Assembly (NCBI RefSeq): GCF_000328475.2 | Contig: NC_026496.1 | Coordinates: 310,001 to 374,000 of the forward strand | Direction of reading: 5' to 3' | Source of the DNA: Mycosarcoma maydis | Lineage: Eukaryota > Basidiomycota > Ustilaginomycetes > Ustilaginales | DNA: 64,000 nucleotides | Shown here: positions 29,105 through 39,902 of the stretch, piece after piece | Layout of the letters: every line of letters begins with the position of its first letter | Numbering within the stretch: the first letter of the stretch is position 1 | Notes under the pieces: model-generated | Told to the model about the DNA's origin: nothing | The model's database searches: none | Seen by the model: only the letters and a program-made list of their open reading frames with translations | Translations under genes and position numbers: made by a program

Positions 29105-29402
29105 AAGCGTCACCGCATATCTGCAGCTGTTGCGCCCGCTGCGCCGATTTGTTTTCGGCAGCGACAATAGCAGAGTCGTTGTTTCCGTCTCAGTATAGCA
29201 ACTCAGCACTGCAATCAATGCCAGATTCGTTTTGCTTTGCAAATCTCAGCTCGGCAAGAGGGCATCGAGACAAACAGAGCGAGAGATGGTGCTGAAGCGC
29301 ATGCACGTAAGATTGGCTTGGAGCTTTTTTGAGCCTGTACACAAGTACGTCCTGGAGCTGCAATGCAGGGGTTAGGCCTAGTGCGTCACGGATGCTGACG
29401 TG
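29105..29402. other. Convergent spacer between the small gene and the LisH gene
   Basis: Two 3' ends meet here. No repeats or genes seen. Confidence 0.5.
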
Positions 29403-31310
29403 CTAAGTCGTGTTGGACAGCAGGGCGTTGAGATCGTACTCGAGGTCTGCGAAAGGTGCCAGGGGTGCACCTGGATCTGAATGGTGCATTATTGGTATAC
29501 CGTTGAACGCCATAGCGGCTGTTGCTGGGTTGATATCGCCGCCCGTGGCGATATTGGCGAACACGGACGGTTTGGGCTGCGCTGACAGGCCGAGCTGACG
29601 CATCGACAGCGGTGCTGCTGCGGTGTCTTTGAGTCCAACAGCATGAGTTGGCGGTCTTGCACTTGCTGCTACTGAAGGCAGACCAGAGAACACTTGAGGA
29701 AAGCCGGAATGCGGATATCGTGTTGCATCCAGCATGACGGGCTGAGGTTGAGGTTGAGGTTGAGGCTGAGGCTGAGGCTGAGGCTGAGGCTGAAATGTAG
29801 GCTGGTCCACACTGCTCGCCATGACGACGGGACGTTGTGGCTGCTGCTGCAATGGTGGCGCGAAGCGTTGTTGCTGCTGCGCGTCGAAAGAGTGCCACTC
29901 ATCCAGAGGGCTGGCAGATGACGCTGGAAATGGCGAGACCGAGGCGAGACCAGAAGCGTGCATAAACACTTTTTGCGGACTGGGGGCTTGCAATACGGCT
30001 GGTTCGGCACCCAATACCGAAGGATGACGCACATGCAGGTTGGTCGGATGGGTGGATGGTGTGGGAGCGCTCGATGCTGGACTGTGCTGCACCATAGGGT
30101 GAGGAGATGCTTGCGAGAACGGCAGAATGCCAGCAAGTGTCGCACTGCTGGTCGGCGTGAGCGGGGAAGGCGCACTGGGTACGGCGGCAAGAGCAGGGTA
30201 CGAGACGCGTCGCATCGAGCGAACCTTCTGTAGCTGCATCTGTCGGGTATCGTGTGGCTGCGTGGCTACAGGTGTGGCGCCTATCCTGTTGCGATCCGCG
30301 TCTGGATTGGGGGGGTCCTTGCGCTTGCGTCGGACGTGAGCCTGGTTGGCAAGTGCGCTGGCCGACGATGCGCCGTCCTGCTGAAGTTGCGCGGACAGTG
30401 ATTGCGCCTGCGTCTGTATGGATGCAAGCGAAGCAGGCACGAGCGGCTTTGGAGGCTGCAGACCGTGCAACTGCGCGAGCCGCAGCTGCGCATCGTTCTG
30501 AGCCTTTTGCAGGCGTGTGACACGCTTGGCAAGCGCTTGCTTCTCTTGCGCCGTCAGTTGGTCGATCTCTTTGGGAGCCAAGTTCATCATGTCCATGCAC
30601 TGCTGGATGACAACACGGCTCGCGGGTCGTGTCAGACCAAGCATCTGACTTGCCTCGAGATCGAGTTGCGGGATTGTCGACAACGAAGCTCTTCGCTGTT
30701 GTTGCTGTTGTTGCTGTTGCTGTTGTAGAACGTGCAGGCTCGGAGGCGATGTGCGTGTAGATGCGCCAGCTTGCAAAGGCGCCGAGGCGTTTGAGGCATG
30801 ATTTGGCTGGTTCAAACAGTCTTGCCGTGTCGGTGAAGTTCTTGTAGCGACTGATGTGTTTTGGACGGTTGCCGAAAAAGGACTTTGGGTGTGAGGTGCG
30901 GCCGTGGTGAAAGCTGATGGCACGTTGTGAACGGCTGAAGTGGAGGAGGCTGGAGTTTTGGCCTCTGCTAGACCAGGAGGTCTTTGGATCGAGTAGGCGT
31001 AAGCATCTGCGGAAAGGCTGGTCGAGGCAGCTGTGTCGAGTTGTCGTGTTCTGGACGAAAACACTTCCCAAAAGACGAGCCACCATTCGAAGAGCAAACT
31101 CTGAGGTGCATCGATGGGGACTTGACGTTGCGGATCCAGGCCTGCTTCGTAGCCGAGAGCCTGCGCCGCCTGGTCGTAGCCGCGTTTGCGCAGATAGTCG
31201 CAGACGTAGATGTGCAGCATGTGATCGCCTTCCCAGGGCGATGGGGTCACTTCTGAGGCTGTTGGCTGTGAAGCACCGCCGTCACGCGGAGGCTGATGGG
31301 GCAGATTCAT
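29403..31310 (-). CDS. LisH-domain nuclear protein, Flo8/Som1/SSDP-like, Gln/Pro-rich
   Basis: 635 aa, single exon, ATG at 31310. Residues about 26-90 form a LisH-type module (GDHMLHIYVCDYLRKRGYDQAAQALGYEAGL... QSLLFEWWLVFWEVFSSR) as found at the N-terminus of Flo8/Som1 transcriptional regulators and animal SSDP/plant LEUNIG co-regulators. The FEWWLVFWEVF segment extending the LisH is diagnostic of that group. The rest is low complexity: a polyQ tract (DNA 30695-30726), a short conserved-looking helix (MNLAPKEIDQLTAQEKQALAKRVTRLQKAQNDAQLRLAQLHGL), a basic RRKRKD segment likely to be a nuclear signal, and nine Gln-Pro repeats. In fungi such proteins act downstream of cAMP/PKA in filamentation and adhesion; that role here is inferred. 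Family confident, orthology not. Confidence 0.82.
   Translation of the reverse strand: MNLPHQPPRDGGASQPTASEVTPSPWEGDHMLHIYVCDYLRKRGYDQAAQALGYEAGLDPQRQVPIDAPQSLLFEWWLVFWEVFSSRTRQLDTAASTSLSADAYAYSIQRPPGLAEAKTPASSTSAVHNVPSAFTTAAPHTQSPFSATVQNTSVATRTSPTRQDCLNQPNHASNASAPLQAGASTRTSPPSLHVLQQQQQQQQQQRRASLSTIPQLDLEASQMLGLTRPASRVVIQQCMDMMNLAPKEIDQLTAQEKQALAKRVTRLQKAQNDAQLRLAQLHGLQPPKPLVPASLASIQTQAQSLSAQLQQDGASSASALANQAHVRRKRKDPPNPDADRNRIGATPVATQPHDTRQMQLQKVRSMRRVSYPALAAVPSAPSPLTPTSSATLAGILPFSQASPHPMVQHSPASSAPTPSTHPTNLHVRHPSVLGAEPAVLQAPSPQKVFMHASGLASVSPFPASSASPLDEWHSFDAQQQQRFAPPLQQQPQRPVVMASSVDQPTFQPQPQPQPQPQPQPQPQPVMLDATRYPHSGFPQVFSGLPSVAASARPPTHAVGLKDTAAAPLSMRQLGLSAQPKPSVFANIATGGDINPATAAMAFNGIPIMHHSDPGAPLAPFADLEYDLNALLSNTT
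29741..29794. repeat. Coding hexamer repeat (GGYTGA)9 encoding (QP)n
   Basis: Nine tandem 6-bp units, three GGTTGA in one block and six GGCTGA, inside the LisH gene. The block structure of the variants points to slippage of each sub-type. Confidence 0.9.
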
Positions 31311-33507
31311 GATGTCAGCAGCTGTCGCGACACGGGGAATCGCCAGTAGCGCTCCTACCGCTCAAGCCAGGGATGGAATGGATCGGGGTAAATCGCTCAT
31401 ACGGGCTGGATCGAGCAAGGTAGGCTGCCAAATCCGAGGATCGCGGAGCGAAGCGAGATGAAGCCCAGAAGGGTGATTGTGTTATCGGTTTGCAGCTTGT
31501 TGAGAAGAAGGTGTGCTTTCGGGAGAATTCGAGTAGGTGAGCGCCAGTTGTTCGAATCGGTATAGCTTGCAGTGGAAAGGGTGTGAGGTCGGGCGGGTTG
31601 ATGTGGTAGCATTCACGATTCGTGCTCGTGCTTGCTGTGGTTGGACGCGATTCGGTAGCGGGTCTAGTGGAAGCCAAGGAAAGGCTCACTTCACAGGGAC
31701 GTGCTGAACTCAAGCATGTCCTCGTTTGCCGACGTAAGGCATGACAGATAGGGGAGCCAGTCACGGAGTGATGGGGTCGATGGACATGGACATGTGGATC
31801 GAGACATGACAAGCATCCAAGCGTAAAGCACAAACTGCAAACAAGTAGGCGGCGGCGGAGAACAAGGAGGAGAATGAACACGGAACAGTCGAGTTAATGT
31901 TTGTGCTGCATGTAGCCGCTAACTGCAAGTATGCAGCTGCGCAGGAGGACATGGGGGAACTACTTGGCTCAAGGCCTCGAACCCACGAAGCTTGTTGTGC
32001 CAAAATTGCTGTCTGCTGTCTGCTGTCTGCTGTTGCTGTTGCTGCTGCTGCTGTTGCTATTCGATTTGCTGTTCGCCCACGTAATGGCAACAGAGATGCA
32101 CGGCAAAGCAATGGTGAGTGGGCAGTTGGACAAGCATTCACGATTCACGATTCGTACGGGCACGACAGGCACGACAGGCAGGCTAGGGTTGTAGATCGCG
32201 TGGCGTAGAGGCGCACAAAAGGGAAGAGGCGGTGCGACTAACGTTAACTTAGACTGAATTTGTGATTCTGGATTGCCAAACTTTAAAAGACCAAGAGCAC
32301 GAGGGATAGAACGAATCATCAACGTCCACAGGTTGCCGGTTGTCTGGTTGTTGGGCGAGAGATTCAACTCAAGGCTCAGTCCACAAGCTCAGCTCCGTGC
32401 CTCGACGCCGTCTCTGTGCAAACAAAAGAGAAAAAGCCGCGAGTGTGTCGATAGTCAGCTAGCCTTTATTTATTATAAATTAATTTATCATAGTAGAACA
32501 ATCACGAAATCATCGTGAAACGTGAAACGTGAATCGTGAATCGTGACTCGTGAATCGTGAATCGTGAATCGTGAATCGTGAATCGTGAATCGTGAATCGT
32601 GAATCGTGAATCGTGAATCGTGAATCGTGAATCGTGAATCGTGAATCGTGAATCGTGAATCGTGAATCGTGAATCGTGAATCGTGAATCGTGAATTACGA
32701 TCGAAATTCTATTTCTAAATCTGGTCTAACAAGCACCAAGCCTCAAGCGTGCAATAGCAAACGCTAAGTTACGGAGAAAGAAAGAAAACTCCAGCAGAAG
32801 TGAGTGGCATTAGACCAGAGACGTTGATCTATGTTCTCATCGACAGTCATCAACCAAGAGTGATGGCTGCTCTTCAAGCTCGCCTTGTTGACGTTTGCAT
32901 GGAATCAGATCGAGTGTCTAAGGCGCTAGAGACCAGTTGAGATCTCTGTCCGTTATATGCGGCCGGTTCAAGCTGAAACAAGAGGCACAGCGGATAAAGG
33001 CACCCGAACTTATCATCTTTTACCGAACTCGTGACTGCGTACGAGGCGAACATTCACGATTGTTTGAGACTCACATTGCACACTCACCACTCACCACTCG
33101 TCTCTGCATGAGCTGCAAAATTTTCGTTTGCTCGTTCGTTTTTGGCTTTTCGATTTTCGGTGAGAGCAACCCTCAACCGCCAAAGACGTTGAATTGTAAA
33201 ATCTACTCCACGGTTCGTGTGCCTGGTCTACTCGACGTGAAAATCAGAATCAGAATCGCATCAAATCACATGGGCTCGCTTGTTGATCCCGCTCAGTGAC
33301 GGACCCGTGGGAAGCTCGATCTCGCCATCCCGCCCGAAAACATGGTTCCGATCGTCGCACGCCGCACGTCACACGTCACATCATCTCCACAGTCTGTGAG
33401 TCTCATAATCGTAAATTGATCATCGGCTTCTAGGTCCCGTTCATCGTCACCTCGGAGTAGAGCCATCACCAAGATCAAAGCCAATACCACACCAGGCGCT
33501 GCTCCCA
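31311..33507. other. Long intergenic: LisH gene promoter, Vps9 3' flank, largest heptamer array
   Basis: The 600 bp upstream of the LisH gene carry several out-of-frame open frames without domains (including a Leu-rich start at 31881) that I read as 5' untranslated/promoter DNA. A CTG/CTGT-rich run lies at about 32009-32056. The largest heptamer satellite is at 32515-32696. An AT-rich stretch (32460-32510) directly precedes it. Long 5' regions are usual for regulatory genes. Confidence 0.5.
32515..32696. repeat. Heptamer satellite array, 26 units of GTGAATC type
   Basis: Counting by eye: two GTGAAAC, then 23 units of which 22 are GTGAATC and one GTGACTC, then a final GTGAATT. The near-perfect homogeneity suggests recent expansion. 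The unit is seven bases, not a multiple of three, which fits its confinement to noncoding DNA. Confidence 0.97.
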
Positions 33508-36500
33508 CTACTGCATCTCCAGCAGACGATCGATCGCTGTCTCGACGTTTCCCTCGCATCCTTGCAACACCATCTGAATCACGCCAACGTCCATGCTCGG
33601 GAAAATTGACCGGAGTGTCTCCACGCTCGCCGAATTCTGTGCTGCCTGATCCGCTTGTACTGCATCCAGCAGCCGTTCTTGATCCACCAGTGATCGCTGG
33701 ATCGCTTCCTCCGTCTGTGCCTTCTCCAACGCGTTCACTTCCCGACGCCCCGCTTGTAGTCCACCTTGTCCTTGGCCCGCTTCGCCTCCTCGTCGCGTTG
33801 GCGTCGCTGGCGTCGCGCCGCCACCAGCGTTGAATCCACGTCCGAAATCACGTTGCATCTGCATGCGTCGACGCGTCTGCTCCTCGGCTGCTGCTGTGTT
33901 GCGCATCGACCGCGATCCATCCGCCTCGTCCTCCTCCTCCTCCTCGTCCTCGTCGTAGTAGTGGTAGTCTGCTTCGCGTTGTCCACGCCCGCCGGCCGCC
34001 GATGTGGCCATCAGATTGCGTCTGCCTGCCGACTCGTCATCAAACATCGTGTCATCCATCGAGTGGTTTCGCTGTGCCATCAGTGGTCTCACCAGTCGAG
34101 GTGGAGCGTTTTGCGCTCCGGGATACGGATGGAAGCCATCCTGAAGCAATTCGCCCGTCGAAGGCGTTTGCGGCTCATCGTCCATCATCATCCTAGATCT
34201 GCGTCCTTCTTGCTGCCCTGGGTATCCTGCGTATCTTGTCTGAGCTCCGCCTCCCGACGTGTCAAGCGATCCAAACAGACCGCCGAAAAGTTTCGATCGC
34301 GACGTCGATGCCGCCATTCCACCAGACGCAACGCCACTCCCACCAGCGAGCTGCATCGGCGAGTTCGGCCGCTCGCTGGAAGCACCACTATCGTTGCTGC
34401 TCGGTGTGCGAATCCCCTCAATCCCCTCATTGATCAACCTGCCCAGTGCGCCCATCGGTCGGCTAAGACCGGTGCGTGCCGCTTCACCTGTCCGCATGAA
34501 AAACGCACGTGTGTCGTCGGCAAGCGAAGCGGCCATCGGTGTGAAAGGAAGAGCCTTGGCAGCCTCCTCGCCCGCCCCAGACGGTGCCGAGACGCTGGTA
34601 GCACTGACACTCCGCCGATGCTCCGCGGGTTCAAACAGCGACGGACCGCCCCTCGGTGGAGGTGTGGTGGGCGGAGCCAGTAGCCCCACTCCCGATGCAC
34701 CCGTCCCTGCTCCTGCTCCTGTCGCGAACTCCGGTTCCACTTCCGCTTCCGCTTCCGGCAGCGACGAGACAGCTTCTTCGACGCGCTTCTCAAACTCCTC
34801 CTGCGTAATGTTGCTGAGCGAAGTGTAGTCCATCGTCTCAATGAACGCGATCGCTCCCATCAGGCTCGACAGGTAGTAGCCCGATTCGCTTGAAAGTCGA
34901 TCCGGATTGCGGAAGCGGCTGATGTACTCGACATTCGAAATGAGATGGTCCGGATTCGCCTTGATCACCACAAAGATGAGCACCGGAATGAACGTGTCTG
35001 CGTTTTCCTGCGACGAGAGATGTCGGATCATGCCAAAAATCACCTTACAGCAGTTGAGGATGCAGATGAGCTTGTCGCGAGGCGCCTTGTAATGGTTAAT
35101 TTTGAGCAACTCCTGGATGGAAAACTCGACAAAGCCACGAGAATGGTCGCCTACAGGAACGTCGAGATGTTCCTCGCTGAGCCAGCCGAACAGACTGATG
35201 CGCTGCTTCAACACCCTGTCGCGCTCCAGATCGTCGGTCTGTACCGCCCAGCGGCCCTCCTTTTGTACGGCGGGCGTAAAAGTGTACGGGTAGAGACGAT
35301 TCATGACGAGCTTCTCCATGGCCTCCTTTGCGTTTTCAAATTCGGTCTCGCCGAGGTTCTTCCACACGTCGCACTCCCGCATGCGATCAGCGATAAAGTT
35401 GAGAAAGTCAAAGATGAGCTTGATCTGGTCCTGCGTGCGGTATGACTTTTTGGCGAAACCCTTGATGAAGCTGCGTACGTACTCGCCAACGGGCTGAGCG
35501 CTCCTGTGCTTCATCTGTTCCAGAAACCGATTAAAGTCGAAAGGAAGCTCTTCGCTCGCCTGTGTTGCCGGAGGAGGTCCCTTGCCAATGCGGATGCCGC
35601 CACGCGGCGTTCCGTTCCCTGCGTTCCCTGCGTTCCCTGCGTTCCCTGCGTTCCCTGCGTTTCCTGCCTTGTCCTCGGCGTCTGTTTCGCTCTCTGGTGC
35701 GCTTACTGCAGCTCGTGATAAGTCCGATCGGTCCTGTGCGTCTTTTGCAGGTACATCCTTGTCAGCTTCGTTCGGGTTTTGCACAACATTCGACCCAGCC
35801 TGTGCCTTGCTGCTTCCAACATTTGAACCATCGACTGGAGTGGAAATGCGCTCTGCCGTGTCCGTAGAAGACTGAAGCGCGGGAGAGTCTCTACCAAAAG
35901 CGTGCGCAACGGCGGCTACGCTGTCCGCGTCAGCCAGCGCTTCTCGACTCGGCCGTACAGCCTTTTGAGTTACGGGCGTGGATGGTGTGTCTGTCTGGTC
36001 TACGCTGTGCGCGCTCTTGCTGGCTGGTAGTTTTGTCGGAGGTTGCGGAGCGTCTTTGCTTGGTACGGTTGGTGGCGAGATGTTTCCCTCAGCTTGCGAG
36101 GTGGCTTCGAGTATCGTCGGTTGAGCCTTGGATTCCAACGCAGCTTCCGCTGGCTGGTCGAGCGAGTCGACACACTCCTCCACAGTCTGTGAAGCTGACG
36201 GTATGTGGGTGTTATCATCCTTCCGTTCGCCCTGATCGGCGGAAGTCAGAGCGTCGGATGTCGAGCAGGGCGTGGTCTGTGGGGCTGTCTCGGCAGCATC
36301 GACAGGCACTCGCACATCGCTTAGGTTAGTATCACTTGCTGTAGTACTGGGAAGCTCTTCATCGAGCGTGCTCGTGCATTGGTCAAGCTCGTTGCCCGCC
36401 AGGCTGGTGGGCTCCATGATTGCGTCGGTGGTGGCAATGGCAGCTTCTCCGTCATGTGATGCTTTGGTACCCAAACTTAGCTTGCCCACGTCATCGGCGA

Positions 36501-36714
36501 CATCGTCAGAGACATCAACATCAAGCGCTCTGGATGTTTCTGGTGCTTTCTGCTCCTCTTTCCATTGGTCCGCGACCGTGTCGTTCGCAGAAGTTGCCTC
36601 GGCTGTCTTGTCATTTTCGTGGGCCGCCTTGATATTGGACACGGTCGATCCGGTCAGGTTGTCGGTTGCCTTGTCCAATATGGGCATAACAGGATCTTCA
36701 CTTGACGACGCCAT
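33508..36714 (-). CDS. VPS9: Rab5-family guanine nucleotide exchange factor Vps9
   Basis: 1068 aa, single exon, ATG at 36714. The N-terminal ~370 residues are acidic, Ser/Thr-rich and low complexity. The helical bundle plus VPS9 domain spans about 380-640: LPFDFNRFLEQMKHRSAQPV, ENAKEAMEKLVMNRLYPYTF, HYKAPRDKLICILNCCKVIF and the catalytic DTFIPVLIFVVIKANPDHLI with the conserved Asp and downstream Tyr (SGYYLSSLMGAIAFIE). The last 40 residues (SVETLRSIFPSMDVGVIQMV ... IDRLLEMQ) are a CUE ubiquitin-binding domain. It activates Vps21/Rab5 on endosomes. It is far longer than yeast Vps9 (451 aa) because of the extra N-terminal and central Gly/Arg/Gln-rich disordered regions. A 9-bp minisatellite encodes (NAG)n just before the core. 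Confidence 0.95.
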   Translation of the reverse strand: MASSSEDPVMPILDKATDNLTGSTVSNIKAAHENDKTAEATSANDTVADQWKEEQKAPETSRALDVDVSDDVADDVGKLSLGTKASHDGEAAIATTDAIMEPTSLAGNELDQCTSTLDEELPSTTASDTNLSDVRVPVDAAETAPQTTPCSTSDALTSADQGERKDDNTHIPSASQTVEECVDSLDQPAEAALESKAQPTILEATSQAEGNISPPTVPSKDAPQPPTKLPASKSAHSVDQTDTPSTPVTQKAVRPSREALADADSVAAVAHAFGRDSPALQSSTDTAERISTPVDGSNVGSSKAQAGSNVVQNPNEADKDVPAKDAQDRSDLSRAAVSAPESETDAEDKAGNAGNAGNAGNAGNAGNGTPRGGIRIGKGPPPATQASEELPFDFNRFLEQMKHRSAQPVGEYVRSFIKGFAKKSYRTQDQIKLIFDFLNFIADRMRECDVWKNLGETEFENAKEAMEKLVMNRLYPYTFTPAVQKEGRWAVQTDDLERDRVLKQRISLFGWLSEEHLDVPVGDHSRGFVEFSIQELLKINHYKAPRDKLICILNCCKVIFGMIRHLSSQENADTFIPVLIFVVIKANPDHLISNVEYISRFRNPDRLSSESGYYLSSLMGAIAFIETMDYTSLSNITQEEFEKRVEEAVSSLPEAEAEVEPEFATGAGAGTGASGVGLLAPPTTPPPRGGPSLFEPAEHRRSVSATSVSAPSGAGEEAAKALPFTPMAASLADDTRAFFMRTGEAARTGLSRPMGALGRLINEGIEGIRTPSSNDSGASSERPNSPMQLAGGSGVASGGMAASTSRSKLFGGLFGSLDTSGGGAQTRYAGYPGQQEGRRSRMMMDDEPQTPSTGELLQDGFHPYPGAQNAPPRLVRPLMAQRNHSMDDTMFDDESAGRRNLMATSAAGGRGQREADYHYYDEDEEEEEDEADGSRSMRNTAAAEEQTRRRMQMQRDFGRGFNAGGGATPATPTRRGGEAGQGQGGLQAGRREVNALEKAQTEEAIQRSLVDQERLLDAVQADQAAQNSASVETLRSIFPSMDVGVIQMVLQGCEGNVETAIDRLLEMQ
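35614..35667. repeat. Coding 9-bp minisatellite (six units) in VPS9
   Basis: Five GTTCCCTGC units plus one GTTTCCTGC, encoding Ala-Gly-Asn repeats on the minus strand. The length keeps frame, so copy number may vary between strains without frameshift. Confidence 0.95.
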
Positions 36715-37292
36715 GATAGCCTGCGAATGATCTCTAGGTGCGAATGACGAGATGGTTGATAGGAGGTGAATTGCGCGATTCCAACGTGTAACACCTAAAA
36801 GACGTCGTGAGTCGTGAGTGTTGGTTTGAGCGCAGCTGACTTTTGATTTTGCGTGCGTGGGTGTGCGTTTCGATTATGCATGATCCACGCGCTGCGTTAG
36901 CTCTGCACCAAGAAAAGGTACATTCCACCTTCAAATCGCGCTGCCTTTCATGTTTGCTCCTAGTGAACACACACCTGATGCGAATCAGCTTCTCGCTTTA
37001 GCCATTTCAAGTCCTACCCCTTCTGAGTCGAGCGGGCTTGGTATCGCTGCATTCCTCTGATGCCTAATGTCTGCCGATCCCGCCCGATGCTCACAAGGCC
37101 AACTGGCGCAGTCATACATATCACATCCGACCACATCCACGCATGCTTCGTCGAGGCCAGCAGCGGCCCGAGATGAGCTCAGCACATCCGTATCGGTTCT
37201 TGCCGGCCTCTACTCGACCGGGGGAATGTCGATTCATCATGTCTATTCGTGAGGAGAGGTGGGTCGTCAAGATGATCAACAGCGCATGAGGC
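36715..37292. other. Intergenic: VPS9 promoter and Ctr 3' flank
   Basis: Contains a brief GTCGTGAGTCGTGAGT heptamer-variant trace at about 36806-36822. No gene recognised. Confidence 0.5.
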
Positions 37293-38217
37293 CTACACAC
37301 AACAGGCACCTGAACCATAACCGTGGTCTGGTAGTGTCACCACATGACGCTTGAGATGGCTGTTATCGTCAGATTCACTCGAAACGCTGGACGAATCCTT
37401 GTTAGCGTTAGACTGGCAGCAAGGCGAAATAGTAACCCCAGCTGGATCCGCAACCACTCCAGCCTCGGAATTATGCGAGAGTTGGTCCACGTCAAGCAAG
37501 TGCGACGATCCGAGTGTGTCCCATGTGGAGAAGAAGTGACCAAAGATGCCGCCGAGGACGATGGCGATGATAATGTAGCCGTTGTAGGTCATGGAAATCA
37601 ACATGACCAGGTACTATTGCAGCATGCAAATAGAAAAGGTAGAGTAGTGAATAGTCAGCGTTAGTGGTCTCGCATTCGTCTCTGAGAGCCAACGATCAAG
37701 CACTCACAGCACCAGTGAACTGGACACCATACAAAAGCGAACGCAGGAGCTGCTGCCACATTTTGGGTCGGAAGCGCATCGCGTCAATGGCGGCTTGTCG
37801 GCAGCTAGACTTGCTAGTGGGAATGCCGAAGAAGATGGAATCGAGCTGGTTCATCTTTTGGCTCAGCGTCAAACGGTGCTGCGATGGCTCTGCTTCAGCC
37901 AGTCGACTGGCCATCTCAGCCTTGAGGTGCTCGGTGCGGCGCCTCGTTTCCCTCCGCTCGATCAAAGCACGTTCGAGAATCCATCGGTCAAACTCGCGAC
38001 TCCATCGTCGCACCGTCTCGATCAAGAATACCATCAAAAAGACACCGATGCAGGTGCCGGCGAATTGCGCTTCGGTCCTGACGTGCCATGACGAGGTGAG
38101 AATGCAGGTGTTGATAGTCTGCCAGTTGCCGAGCATTTGCATCGAACAGGCGGCAGACTCAGACCCGCCGCCCATGTCCATACCCGACATTCCATGCATA
38201 CCAGAGTGGGAACTCAT
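37293..38217 (-). CDS. CTR: Ctr-family high-affinity copper transporter
   Basis: Two exons: 38217-37708 and 37613-37293, intron 37707-37614 (GTGAGT...CAATAG, phase 0), giving 276 aa. The start MSSHSGMHGMSGMDMGGG is a methionine-rich copper-capturing ectodomain; the frame upstream of it is untranslated-looking. TM1 is AQFAGTCIGVFLMVFLIETV, followed by a long charged cytosolic loop; TM2 begins QLLRSLLYGVQFTG and, across the splice junction, continues YLVMLISMTYNGYIIIAIVL, containing the MxxxM selectivity motif and the GG-containing packing segment of TM3 (GGIFGHFFS). The tail has CC pairs (SPCCQS, GACCV) like the Cys/His copper-release tail of Ctr1. It should import Cu(I) as a trimer at the plasma membrane or vacuole. 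An X325/BIM1-like copper protein lies 10 kb left. Confidence 0.95.
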
Positions 38218-39694
38218 GATGTGGTGGTGGAGTGAGGCTGTCGCGCGTTTGGATACCGTCGGCGAGCTTGTGTTGAAGAGAAACACCTTTCTCGGGACTG
38301 GTGGATCAAGCAGGCGCAAGGTGGGCCAGATGATGAGGAGGGTATATGGATTGGCGTGGAACTCGTCGAGGCTCGTTCTATTATGTAGTGCACAGCAGAG
38401 GGGAGCTTGCAGCAGGTGTCGACAGTCTAGCTTCGGGCACTTTTGAAGAGTCAGCGAGCAGGTGATGGTGGGATAAGATTCGGATGGATTCGCTCTGCCC
38501 AACCCGATGATTTAAAAGTTCGAAGTCGTCACGTAGAAAGAGTCGGATGAGAGCACCAAGCGGACGGTTCGTGCCGTGGATGAGCTAGAAGTCAAAGAGG
38601 TGCGTGCTGAAATGAGTCGATTGATGCGGCTGTCAGTCCGGGTGGGGCAGGCTCGTATGAACAAATAGCTGCTTCTTGGAGAGTGTGTGTGGCAAAGCAA
38701 AAGATGGTGGGTCTCAGATGGCATTTCTCGTGCGGTCAGAACAGGCAAAAGTGCGCTTTCTTCATGGCTAGAAAGCGACTTGGTAACACACAAAGGCAGA
38801 CAAGACGTGAGAGGTCCGTGGATGAGGAGGCGCTAAGAGCGCGGATAGCCTGCAGAGGGCGGCGGTCAAAGACACCGGAAAGCTCGGAGCGTTTTCGTTT
38901 GTCGTTCTGCATCTTGGACTCACAACTCGTGACTGCTGCGTCCTAGCCGCAGAATTCACGATTTAAACGGCGAGCTTCAACGAGCTTCTCGGAGCATTTC
39001 CTGAAACATAAGCATACAGTATACAGTACAAGAGCCTGTGGGTGCTCCTGTTGCTGTGCCAACGCGTCCACTTCGCTTGGAACTTCTGTCTAGATTTCTA
39101 GATTTCTAGATCAAAGGCTCCGAGCCTCGAGCCTCATTTGTGACGGAAAAGAAGCCCCATTCACGATTCGTGATTCGTGATTCACGGTTCTTGATTTGCC
39201 GAGAAATCTGAATAATCGTGAACAGGAAATCGTGACTGTCGAGCAGCGAAAAGCACGAGTGTTATTCACGATTCACGCTGATTGACTCACGACTGGGACA
39301 CACCAATCGTGAATGGTGAATGGTGAATCCTATCATAGAAACGTTCCTTGTGCGAATCTCCATCGAGTCAGATTTGCTGATTGCTGCACAGCATGACCCG
39401 CGCCCAATAAGCCAAGTGGATCCAACTCAGAACAGTGATCCCCACACCGCTCCACGCAAGACATTGACACATCACTCCTTGTGCTTACATTCTCGATTTG
39501 CCAACCAGCTACCGGACATGCTATTGTACATTGTATGGTATATGCTTTCAGGAGCCGCGCTCACCCACTTGTCTGGAGCGTGGGTGAACAAGAAAAGAGC
39601 AAGGATGCCGATGGCCGTTCACGTTGCTTCTTATCGTTCACAATTTGTCACGACGCTTTGGATGTGAGAATAGGCCAAAGCAGGCGGGCTCCGT
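38218..39694. other. Intergenic: Ctr promoter and polyQ-gene 3' flank, heptamer-rich
   Basis: Heptamer runs in both orientations at about 39161-39190 and 39263-39330, plus a small TAGATTTC-type direct repeat at 39091-39110 and a GAGCCTC repeat at 39120-39135. Short frames at 39320-39714 have no domain. Confidence 0.5.
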
Positions 39695-39902
39695 TCAGCT
39701 TAGTGATTGCATAGTCATCTCAAAAGAGCCCATCCCATGCTGAGCATTTTGCACGCAAGGTTCGGCGGTGTATGGTCGAGCTTGTAGCTGGACATGATCC
39801 AACGATACTGATGAACGCTGTTCATGCGGGACCGACAGAGAGTGCGACCGAAACTGAAAGTCAGGTTGCCAAGTTTCAGCGGTATGAGGACGACGTTGAA
39901 GA

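Noticed and set aside
31315..31881. 188-codon minus-strand frame with hydrophobic start just upstream of the LisH gene
   Set aside because: The N-terminus resembles a signal peptide but the rest is Ser/Arg/Pro-rich with no domain, and it ends four bases before the LisH ATG; best read as 5' untranslated or promoter DNA.
32515..32696. CRISPR-like or centromeric repeat
   Set aside because: Tandem 7-bp units with no spacers, so not CRISPR; single short array among genes, so not a centromere.
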